Positions 28,820-38,244 of a stretch of DNA of 64,000 nucleotides are shown here, one piece after another (position 1 is the first letter of the stretch; every line of letters starts with the position of its first letter). Origin of the DNA: an uncultured Gammaproteobacteria bacterium (lineage in GTDB: Bacteria; Pseudomonadota; Gammaproteobacteria; Arenicellales; Poriferihabitantaceae). The stretch is from the NCBI GenBank assembly GCA_947259885.1, contig CAMYNW010000001.1, positions 84,216 to 148,215 of the forward strand, in the 5' to 3' direction. Both the position numbers and the translations under genes were made by a program. Below the pieces are notes generated by a model. That model did no database searches. It worked only from the letters and a program-made list of their open reading frames with translations, and was not told where the DNA came from.

Positions 28820-31279
28820 ATGATTATATTTTTCGTTCTCCTAATTGTTCTGACTATTGCGTTCATCTGGTTTCGGATGTCGATGCAGACATGGCTGATA
28901 GCTGCGACTGTAGTAATGGGAGTCGGACTCGTGACCGGTACTACTAACTGGATTTTGTCTATCGTGATGCTGTTGGTCACGACTCCATTGCTCATTCTTC
29001 TATATTTTGCACCAGAATTACGCAGGAAATTATTAACTGATCCACTATATAAAGTGGTTAAGGGTTCAATGCCTCCGATTTCGCCAACTGAACAAGAGGC
29101 CATTGATGCAGGAACGGTATGGTGGGATGCGGAGCTTTTTTCGGGCGAGCCGCACTGGGACAAGTTGATGTCCCTGCCCAAGCCGATGTTGAATCAGGAG
29201 GAGCGGGCTTTTATTGAAGGGCCGGTAGAAGAACTCTGCGAAATGAGTGATGACTGGGAGATCAGTCATGTGAAAAATGATTTACCTGAGGAGGTGTGGC
29301 AATACATTAAAGACCAGCGGTTTTTTGGCCTGAACGCTTCAAAGGAATATGGTGGCCATGGTTTTTCTTCATATGCTCAATCCTGCATCGTACAGAAGCT
29401 CTCTACGCGCAGTGGTACAGTGGCTGTCACGGTGATGGTGCCAAACTCACTTGGCCCCGCGGAGCTGTTATATCACTATGGAACTGAAGAGCAAAAAAAT
29501 TACTACCTACCTCGACTTTCTCAAGGTAAAGAGGTGCCGTGTTTTGGGCTAACTAATCCCTGGGCCGGGTCTGATGCTGCAGGCATGCCGGACAGCGGAA
29601 TGGTGTGTAAAGGAACGCACGACGGTAAAGAAGTCCTTGGTTTTCGAATAAACTGGGAGAAACGATATATCACGCTTGGACCGGTAGCAACGCTGCTAGG
29701 GCTCGCATTCAAGGCTTATGATCCTGACAGATTACTAGGTGAAGAATATGACCTGGGTATTACTTGTGTGCTAATCCCTACTGACACGGAAGGGGTGTCA
29801 ATAGGTACAAGGCATTTACCGCTCAACGCTTCCTTTCAAAATGGTCCTAACTGGGGCAACGATGTTTTTGTGCCCCTCGAATGGGTGATCGGTGGGCCCG
29901 CTCAGATTGGTCAGGGCTGGCGTATGTTGATGGAGTCCCTGGCAGCGGGGCGAGGAATATCGCTGCCTGCTGCCGGAGCCGGGGCGGCTAAAGTGGCGGC
30001 CCGCACGAGCGGTGCATATGCGCGAATACGTGAACAATTCGGTTTGGAAATCGGAAAGTTCGAGGGCATTGAAGAAGTGCTTGGTGCGATTGGTGGACTG
30101 ACATACCTGCTGGATGCGGGCCGGATTGTCATGACCAGCGCCTTAGAGTTGGGTGAAAAGCCAGCCATTATGTCGGCGATTGTAAAACAGCAGTGCACAG
30201 ATCTTTCCCGTACAGTCGTCAATCACGCAATGGACCTTCATGGAGGCAAAGGTATTTGTATGGGTCCTGGCAATTATCTGGCGAGAGCGTATCAGCAAAT
30301 CCCAATTGGTATTACCGTAGAAGGGGCCAATATTCTGACCCGAAGCTTAATCATTTTTGGCCAGGGTGCAATGCGCTGTCATCCTTACTTGCTGCAAGAA
30401 GTGAAGGCAGTTAACAATCCTGATGTTGAGCAGGGGAAGGCTGATTTTGACAAAGCGATGGGTGACCACATCCAGTATGTAATGACCAATAAAATGCGAT
30501 CGTTTGCCTTGGGATTAAGCCGCGGGCGGTTAGCACAAGGTGTCGGCCACGGTGTGATCCGCAAATACAGTCAGCAGATTGAGCATTTAAGTGCGTCGTT
30601 TGCTTGGCTGTCTGATATCACGCTGATGATACTTGGCGGTGGTCTCAAGCGAAAAGAGATGTTATCGGGCCGATTTGCTGATGCGTTAAGTAATCTTTAT
30701 CTAGCCTCATCTGCGTTAAAAAGATTTAAAGACAATGGCGAAGACGCCAATGAAGCGCCGATGGTGGAATGGGCCTGTCAATATGCACTGTATCAGACAC
30801 AACAGGCTATTGACGGGATTCTGCGTAACTTTCCAGTAAAAATATTAGGGAAATTGATGCGCATTGCAATTTTTCCTACGGGGCGGTACATGCAGCTACC
30901 CGACGATAAGCTCAATCAAGCTGTAGCGGAAATTTTGCAGCAACCTGGTGAGGTCCGAGACCGACTGACAGAGGATATGTACATTTCAGATTCCGAAAAT
31001 GAAATTACGGCACAGATAGAAAAGGCACTTGAGCTTTCTATTGAATCTGCAAGTTTGCGTAAGCGTTTGAAGAGGGATGGTCTTGAGCAGACCGCGGATA
31101 TTGGATTTGAGGACTGGCTTGGAAAGCTCGTGAGTAATGGTGATATCAGTCTTGAAGAATCTGATATGTTGCACAGAAATCGTGAGGTTGTAAGTAAAGT
31201 AATATCTGTCGATGACTTTCCCCCGATTGAGTGCTCAAATAAGGCAAACAGTGATTTGGACTATAGGGAGGCTGGATGA
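28820..31279 (+). CDS. fadE: FadE-type acyl-CoA dehydrogenase (N-terminal membrane anchor)
   Basis: 819 aa with N-terminal TM segments; acyl-CoA dehydrogenase motifs (FGLTNPWAGSDAAG, MDLHGGKGICMGPGNYLARAYQ). Confidence 0.92.
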   Translation: MIIFFVLLIVLTIAFIWFRMSMQTWLIAATVVMGVGLVTGTTNWILSIVMLLVTTPLLILLYFAPELRRKLLTDPLYKVVKGSMPPISPTEQEAIDAGTVWWDAELFSGEPHWDKLMSLPKPMLNQEERAFIEGPVEELCEMSDDWEISHVKNDLPEEVWQYIKDQRFFGLNASKEYGGHGFSSYAQSCIVQKLSTRSGTVAVTVMVPNSLGPAELLYHYGTEEQKNYYLPRLSQGKEVPCFGLTNPWAGSDAAGMPDSGMVCKGTHDGKEVLGFRINWEKRYITLGPVATLLGLAFKAYDPDRLLGEEYDLGITCVLIPTDTEGVSIGTRHLPLNASFQNGPNWGNDVFVPLEWVIGGPAQIGQGWRMLMESLAAGRGISLPAAGAGAAKVAARTSGAYARIREQFGLEIGKFEGIEEVLGAIGGLTYLLDAGRIVMTSALELGEKPAIMSAIVKQQCTDLSRTVVNHAMDLHGGKGICMGPGNYLARAYQQIPIGITVEGANILTRSLIIFGQGAMRCHPYLLQEVKAVNNPDVEQGKADFDKAMGDHIQYVMTNKMRSFALGLSRGRLAQGVGHGVIRKYSQQIEHLSASFAWLSDITLMILGGGLKRKEMLSGRFADALSNLYLASSALKRFKDNGEDANEAPMVEWACQYALYQTQQAIDGILRNFPVKILGKLMRIAIFPTGRYMQLPDDKLNQAVAEILQQPGEVRDRLTEDMYISDSENEITAQIEKALELSIESASLRKRLKRDGLEQTADIGFEDWLGKLVSNGDISLEESDMLHRNREVVSKVISVDDFPPIECSNKANSDLDYREAG

Positions 31280-33138
31280 GTGACCGCTACACGTACGCGG
31301 AAATATACCCTGAGGATACATTTAAGGCCAGCAATGGCAAGATCGATTATATCGATCCTGCGATCGCAGGATCGATACCTGCATTGTTTATTGAGCGTAT
31401 CAGGAGGAGTCCTGATGATCCTGCTTACCTGCAATATTTAGAGGGGGATTGGAGGACATGGCGTTGGCAAGAGGTTGGAGACGAACTCAAGAGGTGGCGG
31501 CAGGCATTCGCTAAAGAAGAGCTTAGTCCAGGAGATCGCGTTGCGATCCGCTTGCGCAATTGTGTCGAGTGGGTGTTTTACGATCAGGGTGCGATGGGCC
31601 GTGGGCTGGTGGTTGTGCCAGTATATGCCGAAGATAGAGCGGATAATATCGGGTACATCGTCGAACAAACCAGTGCCAAAATTCTGCTAGTTGAAGATAT
31701 TGAGCAGTGGAAGGCGATTCGTGACGCGTCTGAAAATCTCTCATCTCTGCGGCGGGTGGTGCTGCTTTCCGAGAAAAATTCGGAGGGACTAACGCACGAC
31801 CAACGCTTAGTGATTTTAGACGATTGGTTGGCTGCTGGCGCCGACTGTCAGGACAAGGCGGCACTACCGAAAGCTTCGGAGCTTGCGACCATCGTGTTTA
31901 CTTCGGGCACCACGGGAAAACCAAAAGGCGTGATGCTGTCGCACAACAATATTGCTATGAACGCTTATACCGGATTACACAGTATAGCCGTTTATCCCCA
32001 AGACAGAATGCTGTCATTTTTGCCCATGTCCCATATGTTCGAACGGACTGTCGGTTACTATTTGAACGTTATAACGGGCTCCAGCGTTGCCTTTAATCGC
32101 TCTATTCCGGAGCTGCTGGATGACATGGCAATGGTAAAACCAACAATTTTAATCACAGTGCCGAGGATATTCGAGCGTGCAAATAGTGCAATCAAGAACC
32201 AGCTTGATGAAGGAAGCGCAATTAAGCGATGGTTGTTCAATAAAGCAGTGAAAATCGGATGGCAAAGATTTGAATTTCAGCAGGGTAGAGGGAAACAAGG
32301 ATTAGGCATAGTTGTACTGCCTATCCTGGACAGGCTTGTAGGGAGGAAAGTTCGTCAGCGATTCGGTGGTAATTTGCGGTTTGTGGTTAGTGGTGGAGCG
32401 CCGTTAGCTGCAAAAATATCAAAGGTTTTTGTGGGTCTGGGTATCGACATTTTGCAGGGCTATGGCCTGACTGAAGCGAGCCCGATTCTGAGTGTTAATA
32501 CGCTATCTCACAATAAACCGGACAGCATTGGTCTGCCTTTATTTGAAACCAGGTTAAGGCTTGCAGACAATGGTGAGTTACAGGCGAAAGGACCAGGCAT
32601 TATGTTGGGGTATTGGAATAATCCCAAAGCAACCGAGGAAACGATGACCGATGACGGTTGGTTAAAAACCGGTGATGTGGCGACTATATCTGACCAGGGC
32701 TTTATTTTTATCACAGGCCGAATTAAGGAGATCATTGTCCTCGCTAACGGGGAAAAGGTGCCGCCATCGGATATGGAGGCCGCTATCTGTGACGACCCTA
32801 TTTTTGAGCAAGCAATGATCATCGGAGAGGGAAAAGGTTATCTGTCTGTGATCCTTGTAATCAATAGGCAAGCATGGGATCGAATTTGTTCTTCACTTGG
32901 ATTTAGGCCAACTGATCAGGAAGATTTTTCGAGTGAACCAGTTATGCAATGGGCTCTTAAAAAAGTTTCGGCACTTGTTGAAGATTTTCCTGGTTATGCA
33001 AATATCTACCAAGTTACCTTAAGTACGACTCCATGGACCGTGGAGGACGGTGCGCTCACGCCGACTATGAAAATAAAACGTCCGGTTCTTAGAGAAAGAT
33101 TTGCCGCTGATATCGAGCGAATGTATCAGGGGCACTAA
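31276..33138 (+). CDS. Long-chain acyl-CoA synthetase / AMP-dependent ligase
   Basis: IVFTSGTTGKPKGVMLSHNN AMP-binding motif; GYGLTEASP; DDGWLKTGD; ATGA overlap with fadE-like gene. Confidence 0.93.
   Translation: MSDRYTYAEIYPEDTFKASNGKIDYIDPAIAGSIPALFIERIRRSPDDPAYLQYLEGDWRTWRWQEVGDELKRWRQAFAKEELSPGDRVAIRLRNCVEWVFYDQGAMGRGLVVVPVYAEDRADNIGYIVEQTSAKILLVEDIEQWKAIRDASENLSSLRRVVLLSEKNSEGLTHDQRLVILDDWLAAGADCQDKAALPKASELATIVFTSGTTGKPKGVMLSHNNIAMNAYTGLHSIAVYPQDRMLSFLPMSHMFERTVGYYLNVITGSSVAFNRSIPELLDDMAMVKPTILITVPRIFERANSAIKNQLDEGSAIKRWLFNKAVKIGWQRFEFQQGRGKQGLGIVVLPILDRLVGRKVRQRFGGNLRFVVSGGAPLAAKISKVFVGLGIDILQGYGLTEASPILSVNTLSHNKPDSIGLPLFETRLRLADNGELQAKGPGIMLGYWNNPKATEETMTDDGWLKTGDVATISDQGFIFITGRIKEIIVLANGEKVPPSDMEAAICDDPIFEQAMIIGEGKGYLSVILVINRQAWDRICSSLGFRPTDQEDFSSEPVMQWALKKVSALVEDFPGYANIYQVTLSTTPWTVEDGALTPTMKIKRPVLRERFAADIERMYQGH
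31350..31377. repeat. Perfect 28-bp palindrome within coding sequence
   Basis: TATCGATCCTGCGATCGCAGGATCGATA is fully self-complementary; GCGATCGC at the centre. Confidence 0.9.
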
Positions 33139-33191
33139 GCTACTTAGGTACTGTTTGGTCTTTATTCTGCTGCAAACTAATTAGTATTTTA

Positions 33192-33878
33192 ATGTCGTTT
33201 CAACAAAGTATGTGGCTGGGTGCGCGTGCGTCTATTGGGTTTTGGATTTCCACATTCCTGTTTGGTCTCCTGTTTGGATTAGCTGCGGCTTCAGCAGGTA
33301 TAGAGCAATGGAAAGCTTTATTTATGAGTGCTGCGGTGTTCAGCGCATCAGCCCAGTTTGCTGCGCTTGAATTCTGGGAAGCTCCATTACCCTTAGCCTC
33401 TATCGCTTTGTCTGTTGCGCTGGTAAGCAGTCGTAACATACTGCTGGGTATGTCTTTGACCCATCAACTGGGTGACTACAGCTTTGTTCGCCGAATGACC
33501 CACCTGGCGCTTTTGACCGACCCTGCCGCGGTAATGATATTACGACTTCAATACAACGTAGATAGATTAGGATATCTGACGGGCTACGGCTTGGCCTTGT
33601 TTGTGAGCTGGATTTGTTCTACCTGGACAGGATATACATTTGCTCATCTTCTCGCTGATGCAAAAATTGATTCATTGGATTTTGCCGGGCCCATGGTCAT
33701 GACAACAATGATGATATTGTTTGTCAAAGGCTCAAAAAGACGTTCGTTTCCCTGGTTGATATCAGGAATAGTTTCACTGATCATGTTTGAGGTGGGAATG
33801 CCAGCTTACACTATCCTGCCAGTTTCAGTTGCCGCGGGGGTAGTCGTGAGTCTGCGATTAGGAACAAGTAATGGTTGA
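33192..33878 (+). CDS. azlC: AzlC family branched-chain amino acid exporter subunit
   Basis: Polytopic; LFMSAAVFSASAQFAALEFW motif; followed by AzlD. Confidence 0.88.
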   Translation: MSFQQSMWLGARASIGFWISTFLFGLLFGLAAASAGIEQWKALFMSAAVFSASAQFAALEFWEAPLPLASIALSVALVSSRNILLGMSLTHQLGDYSFVRRMTHLALLTDPAAVMILRLQYNVDRLGYLTGYGLALFVSWICSTWTGYTFAHLLADAKIDSLDFAGPMVMTTMMILFVKGSKRRSFPWLISGIVSLIMFEVGMPAYTILPVSVAAGVVVSLRLGTSNG

Positions 33879-34185
33879 TCAATCGATGGCCATAATGACG
33901 ATTATCGTCATGGCACTGGTCGTCTATTTGACACGCGCTGGTGGCTATTTGTTGGGTCTGCAGGTGCGGCATATCGGAACATTACGACCAGTACTTGAAA
34001 TATTACCTGGATGTGCTTTCATGGCCATTCTGGCTCCTGCGGTACGTCAGGGATCACTATTGGATTTAGTTGCCTTGGTGTGCGTGACCGGAATTATGTG
34101 GACGACAGACAACGTGGCCGTCGCATCGGCGCTGGGCCTCGTTGTGCTTCTTTTCGGGGAGGAGATATTGGGACTAATCACCTAA
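33871..34185 (+). CDS. azlD: AzlD family protein
   Basis: Small polytopic protein overlapping azlC; TRAGGYLLG...LPGCAFMAILAPA. Confidence 0.85.
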   Translation: MVDQSMAIMTIIVMALVVYLTRAGGYLLGLQVRHIGTLRPVLEILPGCAFMAILAPAVRQGSLLDLVALVCVTGIMWTTDNVAVASALGLVVLLFGEEILGLIT

Positions 34186-35067
34186 TTCGATGGCTGACTG
34201 GACCGTTCGGGCGATCGCATTAACACACTCCAAGCGGGGGTAGCCTTTCCTGAAGACTGCTGCAATCTGCCTTTGTGGTTCGGGGGCGAGGAATCGTCGA
34301 TACACGATTCCGAAATCTGTGTCGTTGTTGATGGCAAGCTCTGGCATGAGAGTGATGCCAAGGCCGTTCGCGACCATGAATCGAAGCGTTTCAAGGCTTG
34401 TGGCTTGAAATCTATGGTCTTCTTGGGCTCCTGCAGAAAAACAAACACCCAAAGTATCGTCACGTAAGCAGTGCCCATCTTCAAGGGTCAGTACTCGTTC
34501 TCCCTTGAGACTATCCAGGCTCAGTCGCTTTGTTTTTAGGATTGAGTGTCCTTCTGGCGTCGCCAGCTGCAATGGTTCAGCAAAAAGTTTTATATGACCA
34601 AAGCATTCCATCTCGGCTTTCCAAGGGAGAATCAGAAGATCCAGCGTACCGCTATCCAGCTTTTTAATCAGTTCAGCAGTTTGATGCTCGTGAAGAAAAA
34701 AATTAAGTTCAGGTAAGGCGCCGGTTATTGCGTTCATTACCCTGGACAGCAGATAGGGCGCAACGGTTGGTACTAAACCGAGATGTATGTCACCCGTCAA
34801 CGGATCAAGCAGGGCGCTTGCATGTTGTTCGAATTCGCTGGCACCTGCAATCAAACTGCGTGCTCGCAGAGCAAGCTGCTCTCCTGCCGGGGTCATCACG
34901 ACCTGGTGTCGATTTCGCTCCACCAGGGTCAGCCCCAGTCGTTCTTCTAGCTTTCTGAATTGTCCGCTTAAGGTCGGTTGACTCACAAAACAGGCTTCTG
35001 CTGCCCGGCCAAAATGCCGGTGCGTATCAAGTGCGACCAAATATTGAAGATCCCTCAAGGTTACCAT
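34174..35067 (-). CDS. oxyR: LysR-family regulator, OxyR
   Basis: LRDLQYLVALDTHRHFGRAAEACFVSQPTLSGQ; DGHCLRDDTLGVC keeps two cysteines at the OxyR redox spacing. Confidence 0.9.
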   Translation of the reverse strand: MVTLRDLQYLVALDTHRHFGRAAEACFVSQPTLSGQFRKLEERLGLTLVERNRHQVVMTPAGEQLALRARSLIAGASEFEQHASALLDPLTGDIHLGLVPTVAPYLLSRVMNAITGALPELNFFLHEHQTAELIKKLDSGTLDLLILPWKAEMECFGHIKLFAEPLQLATPEGHSILKTKRLSLDSLKGERVLTLEDGHCLRDDTLGVCFSAGAQEDHRFQATSLETLRFMVANGLGITLMPELAINNDTDFGIVYRRFLAPEPQRQIAAVFRKGYPRLECVNAIARTVQSAIELGD

Positions 35068-35137
35068 TGACTGATTAAACTAGATTCTTTTAATTCAGGG
35101 ATTACAGAAAAATGGTGAACAGTTTTCAGTCGGACCC

Positions 35138-35464
35138 TTAGTGTTCGCCATATCTGCGCGCGCGATATTGGCCGTCATCACCAATCTCAAAAACCTCGCT
35201 GATCTGAGGATGGCGCAACAAGCCGCCACGCTCATCCGGCAGCAGATTTTGTTCTGACACATAGGCGATGTATTCTGTTTGGTCGTTTTCAGCGAACAGG
35301 TGATAAAAAGGCTGATCTTTAGTCGGGCGCATGTCTTCGGGTATTGACTGATACCACTCTTCAGTATTGTCGAAGATTGGGTCAACATCAAATACAACGC
35401 CACGAAAATCATAAATGCGATGGCGTACGATCTGGCCAATCTGAAACTTAGCAGAGCGAATCAT
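35138..35464 (-). CDS. hspQ: Heat shock protein HspQ / hemimethylated-DNA-binding YccV family
   Basis: KFQIGQIVRHRIYDFRGVVFDVDPIF; DQPFYHLFAEN. Confidence 0.92.
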   Translation of the reverse strand: MIRSAKFQIGQIVRHRIYDFRGVVFDVDPIFDNTEEWYQSIPEDMRPTKDQPFYHLFAENDQTEYIAYVSEQNLLPDERGGLLRHPQISEVFEIGDDGQYRARRYGEH

Positions 35465-35547
35465 TTTTTCGTGGGCACTGGAATGTGATGGATCAATGAT
35501 ATCAGCTAATGATCCAGATGATCTAATTCACATCTCCTTAAAAGGTC

Positions 35548-36660
35548 TCAGCGTGTGGTCCGTGATGGAGTTGTTTGGGGCATTTGAATGTGTCTCGGTC
35601 GACTTCCTGTCGATGCAGGCGGTTCGGAAATTACGCCGTCCAGCTTGGTTCCACATTGGCGACAGCGTGCCTCATGATCAAGTTTCCATTCCATGATTTG
35701 ATGCCAGTCCCTGGCGATCAGTAGCGCATTGCAACGCGAGCAATAAGTGCTGCTCGCGACAGCATCGTGGACATTGCCAAGATATACATATTTCAATCCA
35801 CGTTTGAGAGCAATTTCTCGTGCTGCGGTAAGACTATTATGAGGAGTTCTCCCGATATCTCTCATCTTCCAATCTGGGTGGAAGGCGGTGAAATGGAGCG
35901 GTACTCTATCGCCCAGGTGATTCAACACCCACTGTACTAGTTCTGTGATTTCCTCTTCACCGTCGTTTTTTCCTGGTATCAAAAGAGTAGTGATTTCAAG
36001 CCATGCATCTGTCTCACGAGATATAAATTCCAGCGTATCCAGTACTGGGGACAGGTCCCCTCCGCATATAACGTGGTAAAAGTCCTGTGAAAATGATTTT
36101 AAGTCAACATTCACCGCGTCCATATGCTGAAAAAACTCCGGGCGCGCTTGTTCGGTAATATACCCTGCGGTAACGGCGACTGCTTTGATGTCGCGTTTTC
36201 GACATTCTTTTGCAATATCAACAGCATACTCCAGAAAAATCACCGGGTCGTTGTATGTAAAAGCAACACTGCGGCAGCCTTGTTCAGCAGCTACCTGGGC
36301 AATTGCCTCCGGAGTGGCGGTTGCGCTCAGGCGGTCCATTTCTCGTGACTTACTTATGTCCCAGTTTTGGCAAAACTTGCAGGCAAGATTACACCCCGCT
36401 GTGCCGAAGGATAAAACTGAAGAGCCCGGATAAAAATGGTTTAGTGGCTTTTTCTCTATCGGATCAATACAAAAACCGCTTGATCGACCCCAAGTAGTCA
36501 ACATGAGCTGATTGCCTAGTCGTTGCCTGACAAAACATAGTCCGCGTTGGCCGTCTCGAAGGCGACAGAAGCGCGGGCACAGATCGCATTGGATTCGTTG
36601 GTCCTTAAGCAGGTGCCAGTATCTAGCGGGTACAATGTCGGACTGCTTCACGGTCGCCAT
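35548..36660 (-). CDS. amrS: AmmeMemoRadiSam system radical SAM enzyme
   Basis: TAGCNLACKFCQNWDISKS CxxxCxxC cluster; N-terminal CDLCPRFCRLRDGQRGLCFVR; next to MEMO1 and AMMECR1 homologues. Confidence 0.93.
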   Translation of the reverse strand: MATVKQSDIVPARYWHLLKDQRIQCDLCPRFCRLRDGQRGLCFVRQRLGNQLMLTTWGRSSGFCIDPIEKKPLNHFYPGSSVLSFGTAGCNLACKFCQNWDISKSREMDRLSATATPEAIAQVAAEQGCRSVAFTYNDPVIFLEYAVDIAKECRKRDIKAVAVTAGYITEQARPEFFQHMDAVNVDLKSFSQDFYHVICGGDLSPVLDTLEFISRETDAWLEITTLLIPGKNDGEEEITELVQWVLNHLGDRVPLHFTAFHPDWKMRDIGRTPHNSLTAAREIALKRGLKYVYLGNVHDAVASSTYCSRCNALLIARDWHQIMEWKLDHEARCRQCGTKLDGVISEPPASTGSRPRHIQMPQTTPSRTTR

Positions 36661-36743
36661 TTGGATGCCGGTTCTCGTCTGAGTTGATTGACTGATGCAC
36701 CTAGTTTAGCATCTGAACTAGAAACCGGCAGACTATCGATGTC

Positions 36744-37580
36744 ATGGAACATTCTTCACAACAGTGGAATAAAACACTGCGACCGCCAGCCGTCGCAGGC
36801 AGTTTCTATCCTGACGACCGAAAAGCCCTTGCTCGCCTGGTGGATCGCTTACTAATATCGGCGCAAAGCAATCTTACCCATGAAAATTTTAGTAAGTTCC
36901 CCAAAGCCCTAATTGTGCCTCATGCGGGATATCGTTATTCCGGAGAGGTTGCTGCCTCGGCTTACGCAACGCTACAAAAGATTAGTGACCGGATCATGAG
37001 AGTCATACTGATTGGTCCTGCGCACCGGGTCAATGTCCGCGGCATGGGCATAACAGGAGCGGATTATTTTGCGTCTCCATTGGGTCGAATACCTGTAGAC
37101 ACTGAATCCGTTAAAAAATGTATCGATAGTTTTAAATTCTTGTCAGTTAATAATCAGGCACATCAGGAAGAACATTCATTAGAAACTCAATTGCCATTCC
37201 TGCAAAGATGTTTAGGTCGGATCAGGATTGTGCCTATTGTTGTTGGTTCAGCAACACCGGAGCAGGTGGAACAATGCTTGGCACTATTGTGGGGAGGCGA
37301 GGAGACTCTGGTCTTGATTAGTTCAGATTTAAGTCACTTCTTGCCATACCAGGAAGCAACTAGAATTGATGAATCTACAAGCAAAGCGATCCTTAATCTT
37401 AATCCTGACGCTATTGGATATGACAATGCTTGTGGACAGATTGGTGTACGTGGCCTATTACGGGTGGCGCGTCGAAAAGATATGCGCGTCAGGCAGCTTG
37501 ATGTGCGTAATTCCGGCGATACATCGGGTCGCAAAGATCAGGTTGTCGGTTATGGCAGCTACGCATTCTATGATGACTGA
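36744..37580 (+). CDS. amrB: AmmeMemoRadiSam system protein B (MEMO1 family)
   Basis: RPPAVAGSFYPDD N-terminus; VPHAGYRYSGEVAASAYATL; VLISSDLSHFLPY. Confidence 0.93.
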   Translation: MEHSSQQWNKTLRPPAVAGSFYPDDRKALARLVDRLLISAQSNLTHENFSKFPKALIVPHAGYRYSGEVAASAYATLQKISDRIMRVILIGPAHRVNVRGMGITGADYFASPLGRIPVDTESVKKCIDSFKFLSVNNQAHQEEHSLETQLPFLQRCLGRIRIVPIVVGSATPEQVEQCLALLWGGEETLVLISSDLSHFLPYQEATRIDESTSKAILNLNPDAIGYDNACGQIGVRGLLRVARRKDMRVRQLDVRNSGDTSGRKDQVVGYGSYAFYDD

Positions 37581-38136
37581 TCTAATTGGCCAGAGTCATC
37601 GCAACGAGCTAAGTCGTATCGCATGGGCCTCCATAGACAGCGGGCTTGCCAGTGGTGAGCCACTTACGCCTTCTCTGAGTGGTTATGAGGAGCTGTTCGC
37701 CCGCACGGGTTCCTCCTTCGTGACCCTGACAACTATCCAGGGAAAGCTCAGGGGTTGTGTTGGCACGTTGGTGAGTGAAGCGCCTCTGCTAGTCAATGTT
37801 AGTCATAATGCTCACAAAGCGGCGTTTTCTGATCCACGATTCACTCCTGTTACCGCCGAGGAAAGAGATCTACTTAAATTGGAAGTGTCGGTTTTAAGTG
37901 AGCACGTCAGGATTGAAGGTGAAACGGAACAAGACATTCTCAACCAGATTAGATCGCATCAGGATGGTGTGATTTTCAGTGAAGGAGAGCGGCGAGCTAC
38001 GTTTCTCCCTGCAGTCTGGGATTCTATTCCTGACGTCGCTACTTTTTTTAGGCAGCTCAAAATAAAAGGTGGATTCGCCGAGGACTATTGGAGTGACAGC
38101 ATAGAGGTTTTTCGTTACACCACAGAAACATGGTGA
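37570..38136 (+). CDS. amrA: AmmeMemoRadiSam system protein A (AMMECR1 family)
   Basis: LRGCVGTL, AFSDPRFTPVTAEERDLLKLEVSVLS motifs; ATG at 37570 overlaps the stop of the MEMO gene. Confidence 0.93.
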   Translation: MMTDLIGQSHRNELSRIAWASIDSGLASGEPLTPSLSGYEELFARTGSSFVTLTTIQGKLRGCVGTLVSEAPLLVNVSHNAHKAAFSDPRFTPVTAEERDLLKLEVSVLSEHVRIEGETEQDILNQIRSHQDGVIFSEGERRATFLPAVWDSIPDVATFFRQLKIKGGFAEDYWSDSIEVFRYTTETW

Positions 38137-38244
38137 GACGCGGGTATCGTTTTCCCTGCGGAGTACTCGCTGGAAGATTAATGCAAGATCAAGTAATTTT
38201 TTGACGCTCTTGCCGGTAAACCCCGACCTTTATTTTAGTAATAA

